From assembly GCA_027066695.1 (NCBI GenBank), contig JAMONE010000209.1:1-6842 (forward strand): DNA of 6,842 bases. The letters run 5' to 3'. The stretch comes from Micavibrio sp. Lineage in GTDB: Bacteria > Pseudomonadota > Alphaproteobacteria > Micavibrionales > Micavibrionaceae. How positions within the stretch are numbered: the first letter of the stretch is position 1; every line of letters starts with the position of its first letter. The position numbers and the translations under genes were made by a program. The notes beneath the pieces were generated by a model. The model was not told where the DNA came from, ran no database searches, and was given only the letters and a program-made list of their open reading frames with translations. Of this stretch, positions 1 to 5,370 are shown one piece after another.

Positions 1-1
1 A

Positions 2-118
2 AATAACAAAGGGCGCATTGCTTTTCCTGCTATGACAACCTTTATAGCATGGTTTTTTATGGTGCTGCCTGATTTTATGTCGCATTATTTACTATCGAAT
101 TCACCGTCAAAGTCATGA
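2..118 (+). CDS. Possible C-terminal end of an upstream membrane protein (partial)
   Basis: A reading frame is open from the window edge to a TGA at 116-118, giving 38 codons. It begins with a basic stretch (NNKGR), continues as a hydrophobic run rich in Phe, Met, Ala and Ile (IAFPAMTTFIAWFFMVLPDF), and ends in a short polar tail (SNSPSKS). This would fit the last transmembrane helix and tail of an integral membrane protein. The other two forward frames stop early, and no reverse frame stays open. In DNA this AT-rich, a 38-codon open run can arise by chance and will look hydrophobic, so the call is tentative. I do not recognise a family. If real, the gene ends 3 bases before the FNR-type box, so the following site would lie in a true intergenic region. 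Confidence 0.35.
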   Translation, partial: NNKGRIAFPAMTTFIAWFFMVLPDFMSHYLLSNSPSKS

Positions 119-121
119 TTA

Positions 122-135
122 TTGATGTGCATCAA
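122..135. promoter_or_regulatory. FNR/FixK-type operator (anaerobox)
   Basis: TTGAT-GTGC-ATCAA is an exact match to the FNR-family consensus TTGAT-N4-ATCAA, with both 5-base half sites perfect. It lies 150 bases upstream of the porin start codon in non-coding DNA. Its centre (128.5) is about 57 bases upstream of the start point predicted from a TATAAC hexamer at 174-179, close to the -61.5 class I activator position. The bound regulator (FNR, FnrL, FixK or a DNR-like protein) cannot be told from the site alone. Confidence 0.7.
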
Positions 136-173
136 ATACTTAATGTCATTTATGGGTTAGTAACGTCTAGTAA

Positions 174-216
174 TATAACCGTTTGTGGTTGTATTTGGTA
201 ATATATGGATTATATT
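174..216 (+). promoter_or_regulatory. Candidate porin promoter elements
   Basis: Two possible -10 boxes lie between the FNR-type site and the porin. TATAAC at 174-179 matches the sigma-70 consensus at five of six positions but has no good -35, as expected for an activator-dependent promoter. TTGTAT (189-194), a 16-base spacer and TATATT (211-216) form a weaker two-box candidate. Either would leave a leader of roughly 60-100 bases before the start codon. I cannot choose between them from sequence, and AT-rich DNA gives many such matches. Confidence 0.3.
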
Positions 217-284
217 CAAGGTCTAAATTATTTTCTCCTAAATTGAGTTCGAGTTTTTAAGGTAATTAATTGAAAGGTATTAAA

Positions 285-1544
285 ATGTTAAGTTCTAAAT
301 TATTAAAGACACTTCTTTTGGCTGGTGTCGGTATGTCATGCGTTCACGGGATTGCCCCTGCGATGGCGAGTGATGATGTTGCGAGCATTGTTAAAGATGG
401 TAAATTCTTTGGTCATGTACGTTATCGTTATGAATTTGTTGATCAAGATGGCATTGCTAATGATGCTAAAGCATCGACAGTGCGCACTAATATTGCGTTT
501 AAAACTGGTGAGTATAAAGACTTCCAAGCAATGATTGAGGGGCAAGTTGTTCGCAATATCGGCGCAAACAGCTTTAACAGCACAACTAACGGTAAAACCA
601 CCTACCCTACGGTTGCTGATCCAAATGTTGCAGAAATTAACCAAGCTTGGGTTACGTGGTCGGGTCTTCCTGATACAGTGGTAAAAGTTGGTCGTCAGGC
701 TGTTAATCTTGATAATCAAAGATTTATCGGAACAGTTGGCTGGCGTCAAAATGATCAGACATATGATGCTATTCTTATTTCTAACTCCAGCATTGAAAAT
801 CTTGGCGTTGCTTATGCTATCGTTGGTAATGTAAACAGAATCCAAGGTAATGACCATGCATCTGGTGATTTATCTACGACAACGCATTTGCTTAATGCAA
901 GCTATAAAGCGGCTGATTGGCTTAAGCTTACAGCATACGGATATTGGCTTGATATTGACGAAGCGGCAGGCTCTTCAAACAAGACTTACGGTGTAAGAGC
1001 AACAGGTAAAACTGCGATTAATGATGATTGGACATTTGCTTATGAAGCTGAGATTGCCAAGCAAAGCGATCATGGTGATAATACATCAAATTATGATGAA
1101 AAATATTATCATATCGCACCAAGCATTTCTGGCTATGGCGTAACGCTACAAGCTGGTTATGAGCTATTGGGCGGCGATGGCACTGATGCGTTCCAAACGC
1201 CACTTGCAACTGGTCATAAATTCAATGGCTGGGCTGATAAGTTCTTAACCACGCCAGCGAATGGTTTAGAAGATGCATATGCAAAAATAGCGTATAAATT
1301 CTCCGATACTCATAGTCTTGTTGATGGTATAAAAGTTGCGGCTATTTACCATGAATTTGATGGTGATAAGTCTGCTGATTATGGTTCTGAGCTGGATATC
1401 GTTGTAACAAAATCTTACAAGCTTCCTGAAGGGCAGCCGTTTGAAAAGCTAAACTGGACTTTGAAATATGCAGATTATGATGCAGATGATGCAGCATATA
1501 CTGATACTAAAAAAATATGGTTCCAAGTTGGCGTTAACTTCTAG
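285..1544 (+). CDS. Outer-membrane beta-barrel porin, OprD/alginate-export-like
   Basis: This encodes a 419-residue outer-membrane channel that should let small solutes diffuse into the periplasm; the substrate is unknown. From the ATG at 285 the N-terminus is a classic Sec signal peptide: basic start (SSKLLK), hydrophobic core (TLLLAGVGM) and an AMA cleavage site after residue 28. The mature part alternates polar and hydrophobic residues as beta strands do, and carries the family-typical stretch VKVGRQAVNLDNQRFIG, an early VRYRYEFVDQDG strand and, late on, YHEFDGDKSADYGSELD. The last residues are IWFQVGVNF, ending in the Phe that the BAM machinery recognises. An in-frame TTG at 270 would add five residues, but GAAAGG (272-277) lies 7 bases before the ATG and the shorter form gives the normal signal peptide. 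The gene stands alone, with an FNR-type site upstream and a terminator behind. Fold and location are secure; the subfamily name is from motif memory only. Confidence 0.85.
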   Translation: MLSSKLLKTLLLAGVGMSCVHGIAPAMASDDVASIVKDGKFFGHVRYRYEFVDQDGIANDAKASTVRTNIAFKTGEYKDFQAMIEGQVVRNIGANSFNSTTNGKTTYPTVADPNVAEINQAWVTWSGLPDTVVKVGRQAVNLDNQRFIGTVGWRQNDQTYDAILISNSSIENLGVAYAIVGNVNRIQGNDHASGDLSTTTHLLNASYKAADWLKLTAYGYWLDIDEAAGSSNKTYGVRATGKTAINDDWTFAYEAEIAKQSDHGDNTSNYDEKYYHIAPSISGYGVTLQAGYELLGGDGTDAFQTPLATGHKFNGWADKFLTTPANGLEDAYAKIAYKFSDTHSLVDGIKVAAIYHEFDGDKSADYGSELDIVVTKSYKLPEGQPFEKLNWTLKYADYDADDAAYTDTKKIWFQVGVNF

Positions 1545-1565
1545 AACTTATTATATTTGATTTTG

Positions 1566-1596
1566 AAAACCGCTCTATATTTTAGGGCGGTTTTTT
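1566..1596 (+). terminator. Rho-independent terminator of the porin gene
   Basis: The arm AAAACCGCTCT (1566-1576) pairs with AGGGCGGTTTT (1584-1594), giving 11 pairs with one G-U wobble around a 7-base loop. A run of six T (1591-1596) overlaps the 3' arm and continues past it. It begins 22 bases after the porin stop codon. The A-rich 5' side might also allow some activity on the other strand, but no gene reads towards it from there. Confidence 0.9.
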
Positions 1597-1634
1597 CTTT
1601 TGCAAATTTAGCATTTGAGTAGTAGGCTGCGCTT

Positions 1635-1640
1635 TATAAT
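1635..1640 (+). promoter_or_regulatory. -10 box of the AsmA-like/rsmC promoter
   Basis: A perfect TATAAT lies just after the porin terminator. The predicted start point near 1647 falls about 19 bases before the ATG at 1666. No good -35 is seen at 16-18 bases (the sequence there is near CATTTG). This placement would exclude translation from the upstream in-frame TTG at 1615. Confidence 0.5.
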
Positions 1641-1665
1641 TATCCTAATATTGAAAGAAAACATT

Positions 1666-2484
1666 ATGTCTGCTGTTAAAAAAACTGCCAAAACTGGTTT
1701 ATATATTTTTAGTTTTATCATTTTATTACTTATTGGCGGCGGGGCGTATTTATATATAAATATGAATTCACTAGCCAAGCAGATAAGCGAAAATGTGGCA
1801 AGCGACGCGCTTGGCGTGGCTGTGCGCATCGGTAGTATGGATATTTCTCTTAGTGATCAAAAAATTATTGTCAGTGACATAAGCATTGCTAATCCTAAGG
1901 GCTATAAAAAACCTCATGCTATTACAATTAAAAAAGTTACAGTTGCGGGTGAGAGCTTTACGCCCGAGCTTTTGGTTTTCAAACTTATAGAAGTTGCGGG
2001 AACGGATGTGAATTTGGAAGTTAACTCTGATGGTACAAATTTAGGCAGTCTAAAGAATAATATAGCGACAAACACATCTTCTAAAACCTCATCATCTAAA
2101 AAGACAAAGGCCGCGCCATCAAAGGGGGAGAATATAAAAGTTGTAGTTAAGAAATTCTCATTAATAAGCGCAAAACTTAATCCTTCTGTGACATTGCTTG
2201 GTGGTGATATGGCTTCTATCACTACGCCTGATATTCACCTTAATAATATAGGTGAAAAGGAAAATGGTATTATTGCGCAAGAAGCAGTCGCGCAGATTAT
2301 GGATGCGGTTTTGATTAAATTTAACAAATATGCCAGTGGTGCAGGTTTCTTGAAGAATATATCACTTGATGCATTAAGTGACATGGCTCTTGATAAAGCC
2401 AAGGGCGCTATTAAAGGCAATGTAAAAAAAGAAGTTGAAGCCCTTAAGCAGGGGCTTGGCGACCTTAAAGGGATGTTTCAGTAA
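1666..2484 (+). CDS. Membrane-anchored AsmA/DUF748-like periplasmic protein
   Basis: This is a 272-residue protein with a basic N-terminus (MSAVKKTAKT), one transmembrane helix at about residues 12-31 (LYIFSFIILLLIGGGAYLYI) and the rest predicted in the periplasm. After the helix comes a region resembling the start of AsmA/DUF748-type proteins: the ISIANPKGYKKP segment (about 72-83), then a segment ending in DGTNLGSL (122-129). A Ser/Lys-rich linker (about 135-155) separates this from a second beta-rich part and an amphipathic, Lys-rich C-terminal helix ending LGDLKGMFQ. At 272 residues it is much shorter than full AsmA proteins, so it may hold only the anchor and N-terminal fold. AsmA relatives are linked to outer-membrane lipid transport and assembly, but no specific role can be assigned here. 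The frame is open back to a TTG at 1615, but the ATG at 1666 follows an A/G-rich GAAAGAAA and suits the promoter. It is likely cotranscribed with rsmC. Confidence 0.65.
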   Translation: MSAVKKTAKTGLYIFSFIILLLIGGGAYLYINMNSLAKQISENVASDALGVAVRIGSMDISLSDQKIIVSDISIANPKGYKKPHAITIKKVTVAGESFTPELLVFKLIEVAGTDVNLEVNSDGTNLGSLKNNIATNTSSKTSSSKKTKAAPSKGENIKVVVKKFSLISAKLNPSVTLLGGDMASITTPDIHLNNIGEKENGIIAQEAVAQIMDAVLIKFNKYASGAGFLKNISLDALSDMALDKAKGAIKGNVKKEVEALKQGLGDLKGMFQ

Positions 2485-2489
2485 TTGCT

Positions 2490-3512
2490 ATGTCATTGGC
2501 GGTAGAGACATTATTACATCCATTTGGAAATGGAGTGCTTGATATTAATGATGGCAAAACAGCGTTCCTTAATGCTGTTTATCATCCTGATATTTCAGCG
2601 TTAAAAGGTGGTGATCTATATTTACAGCAATATTTTGCGCCATCTTGTAATGAATTGGTTCAAGCTGGTTTTTCCGTTTCCCCTGATATTCCTTCTAAGT
2701 ATAAATCTTATGATTTTGTTTGTATATTGCTGCCCAAAAACATGGTTGAAGCGCGGTATTTAATGGCTCATGGATCGCGGCTATTACGTGCTGGCGGAGT
2801 TTTGGTATGTGCGGCGGATAATAAAGCTGGCGGGACGCGGCTTAAGAAACTTATGCAGAAATTTGGCTTTGATGATTTATATGATGATGCAAGAAATAAG
2901 GCTCGCGTTGTTTGGGGCATAGCAAATAATCTGGATGAGGCAGAGCTTAATGCCGCCATTCTTGCAGGAGAAGAAAAACCTGTTTTAGGCGCAGAGTTTA
3001 TCTCTCAAGCAGGAATATTTGGTTGGGATAAAATTGATAAAGGCTCGCAAATTTTATCAAAATATATCTCAAGTGATTTAAAGGGTAAGGGCGCAGATTT
3101 TGGTTGTGGCTATGGCTATTTATCGGACTTTATTTTATCACATTGTAAAAAGATAAAGCAGTTTTACTGCATTGATGCAGATTACAGAGCGGTTGAGCTT
3201 TGCCGAAAAAATATATCTAAATATGAGTGCAAAAAAGAATTTTTATGGTGCGATCTGACTAAGCCGCAAGATAAAGTGGCTAATTTGGATTTTATTGTTA
3301 TGAACCCGCCATTTCATAATGGTAAAAAAACCGATATTTCAATAGGGCAAAGCTTTATAGAGAGTGCGCATAAATCACTGCGGCGCGGCGGGCATTTATG
3401 GATGGTGGCCAATGCTCATCTACCGTATGAAGAGATTTTGAAGCAAAGCTCTTTTGAATGTAATAAGCTGCATGAAGGCCAAGGATTTAAGATTTTTTGC
3501 GCCGTTAAATAG
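2490..3512 (+). CDS. rsmC: 16S rRNA (guanine-N2)-methyltransferase, RsmC-like
   Basis: This 340-residue enzyme should transfer a methyl group from S-adenosylmethionine to N2 of a guanine in 16S rRNA (G1207 in E. coli) during 30S assembly. The N-terminal half (about 1-165) looks like the degenerate, non-catalytic methyltransferase domain of the RsmC/RlmG family, with YDFVCILLPKNMVEARYLM in it. The C-terminal half is the active Rossmann domain: SAM-binding motif I DFGCGYGYLS at 203-212, an acidic motif II (YCIDADYRAVELC), catalytic motif IV NPPFH at 272-276 followed by NGKKTD, and VANAHLPY at 306-313. The length is close to the 343 residues of E. coli RsmC. RlmG (23S G1835) shares this architecture and is the main alternative, but the length and C-terminus fit RsmC better. 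The start lies 5 bases after the AsmA-like stop, and no strong ribosome site sits at normal spacing, so translation is probably coupled. Confidence 0.85.
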   Translation: MSLAVETLLHPFGNGVLDINDGKTAFLNAVYHPDISALKGGDLYLQQYFAPSCNELVQAGFSVSPDIPSKYKSYDFVCILLPKNMVEARYLMAHGSRLLRAGGVLVCAADNKAGGTRLKKLMQKFGFDDLYDDARNKARVVWGIANNLDEAELNAAILAGEEKPVLGAEFISQAGIFGWDKIDKGSQILSKYISSDLKGKGADFGCGYGYLSDFILSHCKKIKQFYCIDADYRAVELCRKNISKYECKKEFLWCDLTKPQDKVANLDFIVMNPPFHNGKKTDISIGQSFIESAHKSLRRGGHLWMVANAHLPYEEILKQSSFECNKLHEGQGFKIFCAVK

Positions 3513-3519
3513 GCTCAAC

Positions 3520-4617
3520 TCAACCCTCTGACGCTTCGTTTGATTCTTGCAGGCGCGTTTCTTGTTGTTGTTTTTCATTGGCAAGCTCATCTTGAAATTT
3601 TTCATCTATCTCAACATCTTTTAAATTTTCGGAGGGATCATACGGTTTATTTTCTTCCGCTGCTTTTTCTTCTGCCTCTTTTTCACCTTCTATAACGGCA
3701 ACCTCTTCACTAATTCTTCTTAGGAGTTTTTCATCATGCATTGCTTGTGCGTTCAGACCTGTTTCACGCGCAACCATGTAATATATGGAATCCATGTCAA
3801 GATCTTGGTTAATGCCTTTATGCATAACATGATAAGCCATAGCCGCATCGGCAGTTATAATTGATTTATCAGGCTGATTTCGCTTGCGCATATAATCTTC
3901 GGCCAGATAAACAATCAGCATTAATAGCTCATTGGGGACAGTAATGTTATGGTGCTTTTCTAGTCCAGGGCGCAGAGCTTTCATGATTGCATATGTTTCA
4001 TGCACAGTAGGGGGATTTAGGAAAACTTTTTGGAAACGCCTGTCCATCGCAGGGTCAAGCGCAACATATTCACGAAATTCATCCAATGTTGTTGCGCCAA
4101 TCATAAGCAAGTCACCAGCGGTAAGATATGGCTTCATTGTATCAGATAATCCAGCATAGGCACTTCCTTTACAAGAGGGCATGATTTGGTGAATTTCATC
4201 TAAGAATAATATTATACGATCATTATCAGGGTTGTGATATCGCTCTGCCACGGCCTTACATAATGGTAAAAATCTGTCTTGGAACTCTGCTTTTGATGAT
4301 GTACCAGACATCATGCGCGAAAGATCAACCTCGATAACGCGCGCGCCGATTAAATACTCGGGAACTTTTTCGGCAACGATTACTTGTGCTAATCCAACAA
4401 CGGCGGCAGTTTTACCAACACCAGCAGGAGCAAGAAAACAAACATTTTTACGCCCTTTTTGCAAAAGAATAAGAACGCAATCTTGTATCTCTTTATCACG
4501 ACCAGTAATCGGGCCGTAACGCCCTTCACGCTCTAACGCGGTAAAGTCAGTGCAGTAAAGCTTTATCAGCTCTTCCAGCTTTTCGTCAGAAACAGTATAT
4601 TCCCATTCTTTAGTCAT
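3520..4617 (-). CDS. Single-module ClpA/ClpB-D1-like AAA+ ATPase
   Basis: This 365-residue ATPase corresponds to the first nucleotide-binding module (D1) of ClpA/ClpB, without the Clp N-domain, middle domain or second ATPase module. Counting from the upstream GTG at 4626 (ATG = residue 4): box VII-like GPITGRDKEIQ (38-48), Walker A APAGVGKT (66-73), Walker B IILFLDE (138-144) followed by IH, sensor-1 region IGATTLDEFREY (176-187), arginine fingers R196-R197 in DPAMDRRFQKV, and a small helical lid ending about 275. All residues needed for ATP binding and hydrolysis appear present. The pore-loop segment, KYRGEF in ClpB, reads SSKAEF here (110-115), so the substrate-gripping aromatic is lost. 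The last 65 or so residues are acidic, Glu/Gln-rich and probably disordered or coiled. It is third in an rpoN-hpf unit, 79 bases after hpf, and converges on rsmC. The fold is sure; the function is unknown. ATP-driven remodelling by adaptor binding rather than threading is an inference. Confidence 0.85.
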   Translation of the reverse strand: MTKEWEYTVSDEKLEELIKLYCTDFTALEREGRYGPITGRDKEIQDCVLILLQKGRKNVCFLAPAGVGKTAAVVGLAQVIVAEKVPEYLIGARVIEVDLSRMMSGTSSKAEFQDRFLPLCKAVAERYHNPDNDRIILFLDEIHQIMPSCKGSAYAGLSDTMKPYLTAGDLLMIGATTLDEFREYVALDPAMDRRFQKVFLNPPTVHETYAIMKALRPGLEKHHNITVPNELLMLIVYLAEDYMRKRNQPDKSIITADAAMAYHVMHKGINQDLDMDSIYYMVARETGLNAQAMHDEKLLRRISEEVAVIEGEKEAEEKAAEENKPYDPSENLKDVEIDEKFQDELANEKQQQETRLQESNEASEG

Positions 4618-4622
4618 GGTAA

Positions 4623-4628
4623 TCACCT
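4623..4628 (-). promoter_or_regulatory. Ribosome binding site deciding the ATPase start
   Basis: Read on the minus strand, AGGTGA lies 5 bases before an ATG at 4615-4617. The frame can also begin at a GTG (4624-4626), but that GTG is part of this Shine-Dalgarno sequence and has no good site of its own. The ATG is therefore preferred. Confidence 0.6.
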
Positions 4629-4637
4629 AAAATCATA

Positions 4638-4679
4638 TATAGAACTCTCTTTAAAACAAATTTTGCAGAGATTTCTATA
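4638..4679. repeat. Inverted repeat in the hpf-ATPase gap
   Basis: On the + strand, TATAGAA-C-TCTCT (4638-4650) is answered by AGAGA-T-TTCTATA (4667-4679). These are 13-base arms with one mismatch around a 16-base AT-rich loop. In the hpf-to-ATPase transcript it would form a hairpin 17 bases after the hpf stop and 20 bases before the ATPase start. The bases after it (minus strand TGATTTTAGG) lack a strong U run, so it is not a textbook terminator. A partial terminator, a stability or processing hairpin, or a regulator site are all possible. Confidence 0.55.
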
Positions 4680-4696
4680 AGATAATTAATTAAATT

Positions 4697-5296
4697 TTAT
4701 TGATCGTCAGGTTCAATCCAGCCAATATTCCCATCTTTGCGTAGATAAACCATATTCAGCCTATCATTGCCTGCATTACGGAACATTAGTGCATTTTGAT
4801 CGGCAAGCTCCATACGCATTACTGCTTCGGAAACACTCATTTTTTCAATATGTGTTTGGATTTCAGCAATAATTGTAGGATCGGCAGGCTCTTCCTCGCC
4901 ATTATTTTGCTCAGGGGCTTCCAGTGCTTCTTGGGATAATGTATAAGCGCGCGCTTTCATTAGCTCTGACTCAGGGGTTTTTACAGTCCTACCGTGATGA
5001 TCACGAAGCTTTCTTTTATAGCGACGTAAACGTTTGGCAGCTTTTTCAGATGCAGTATCAAATGCAACATATGGGTCATTTTCAACAGCCTCAGTTACAA
5101 CAGCAATATTTTTACTAACATTGAAAGAAATATTTACTTTAAACATCGCGCTGCCATGCCCTTCACGAGAGAAGGTCACTGTCGCCGTCGTTGCGTGATT
5201 AAAATATTTCTGATCAATATCTTCCAGCTTACCTGTTACATGCTCTCTTAGAGCGCTTCCAACATCTATTTGCTTGCCTTGAACGGTCATTTCCAT
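4697..5296 (-). CDS. hpf: Long-form ribosome hibernation promoting factor
   Basis: This 199-residue protein should bind the 30S decoding region in stationary phase, block mRNA and tRNA binding, and join ribosomes into inactive 100S dimers. Residues 1-101 form the S30AE (HPF/RaiA) domain, starting VQGKQIDVGSALREHV and ending in the basic helix EKAAKRLRRYKRKLRDHH (84-101) that contacts 16S rRNA. An acidic, variable linker (about 105-140) follows. Residues 141-199 are the C-terminal dimerisation domain, with KMSVSEAVMRMELADQNALMF and the closing VYLRKDGNIGWIEP. The two-domain length identifies the long form, which needs no separate RMF. The ATG at 5296 has AGAAGGA 8 bases upstream; the second ATG (residue 3) would be too far from it. 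It lies 74 bases after rpoN, with a likely promoter of its own in the gap. Confidence 0.95.
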   Translation of the reverse strand: MEMTVQGKQIDVGSALREHVTGKLEDIDQKYFNHATTATVTFSREGHGSAMFKVNISFNVSKNIAVVTEAVENDPYVAFDTASEKAAKRLRRYKRKLRDHHGRTVKTPESELMKARAYTLSQEALEAPEQNNGEEEPADPTIIAEIQTHIEKMSVSEAVMRMELADQNALMFRNAGNDRLNMVYLRKDGNIGWIEPDDQ

Positions 5297-5340
5297 AGTT
5301 TTGATCCTTCTTCTTGATTTATAAAGCTTGTAGTTAATCT

Positions 5341-5346
5341 AGTATA
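5341..5346 (-). promoter_or_regulatory. Candidate -10 box of an hpf promoter
   Basis: On the minus strand the hexamer reads TATACT, five of six to consensus. It would start RNA near 5334, leaving a leader of about 38 bases before the hpf ATG. No convincing -35 is seen at 16-18 bases (GATGCA is the nearest). The spacer is filled almost exactly by an 18-bp palindrome, suggesting a promoter whose use depends on a bound regulator. Confidence 0.4.
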
Positions 5347-5348
5347 TA

Positions 5349-5366
5349 GCATAAATTAATTTATGC
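5349..5366. repeat. Perfect 18-bp palindrome between rpoN and hpf
   Basis: GCATAAATTAATTTATGC is identical to its reverse complement over all 18 bases. It lies 4 bases after the rpoN stop codon, immediately upstream of the candidate hpf -10 box. As DNA it resembles a dimeric-regulator operator placed in the promoter spacer. As RNA it would give a 7-bp AU-rich stem with a UUAA loop, too weak and lacking a U run to be a good terminator. Confidence 0.6.
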
Positions 5367-5370
5367 ATCC

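Noticed and set aside
270..284. TTG start adding five residues to the porin
   Set aside because: The ATG at 285 has a well-placed GAAAGG and gives a standard signal peptide. The TTG form is possible but less likely.
222..304. Direct repeat TCTAAATTATT at 222-232 and 294-304
   Set aside because: An 11-base AT-rich match over an AT-rich leader is expected by chance; one copy lies inside the porin coding sequence.
342..356. Possible lipoprotein Cys in the porin signal peptide (GVGMSC)
   Set aside because: The lipobox needs Leu or similar at -3, but Gly is there, and a clean AMA signal peptidase I site follows.
336..857. 173-codon open frame on the minus strand inside the porin gene
   Set aside because: It lies wholly opposite a secure porin sequence, has no recognisable domain or ribosome site, and its residue make-up looks like antisense shadow.
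1615..1665. TTG start adding 17 residues (SSRLRFIIILILKENI) to the AsmA-like protein
   Set aside because: It would overlap the TATAAT box at 1635-1640, has no ribosome site, and the protein already has a complete anchor from the ATG at 1666.
2461..2492. Sigma-54 (-24/-12) promoter searched for in the intergenic gaps because rpoN is here
   Set aside because: No GG-N10-GC pair with the surrounding TGGCAC/TTGC consensus was seen in the gaps of this window.
4924..5118. Gln/Met-rich open frame opposite hpf
   Set aside because: It is the antisense of the conserved S30AE domain; the low-complexity residues come from reverse reading of hpf codons.
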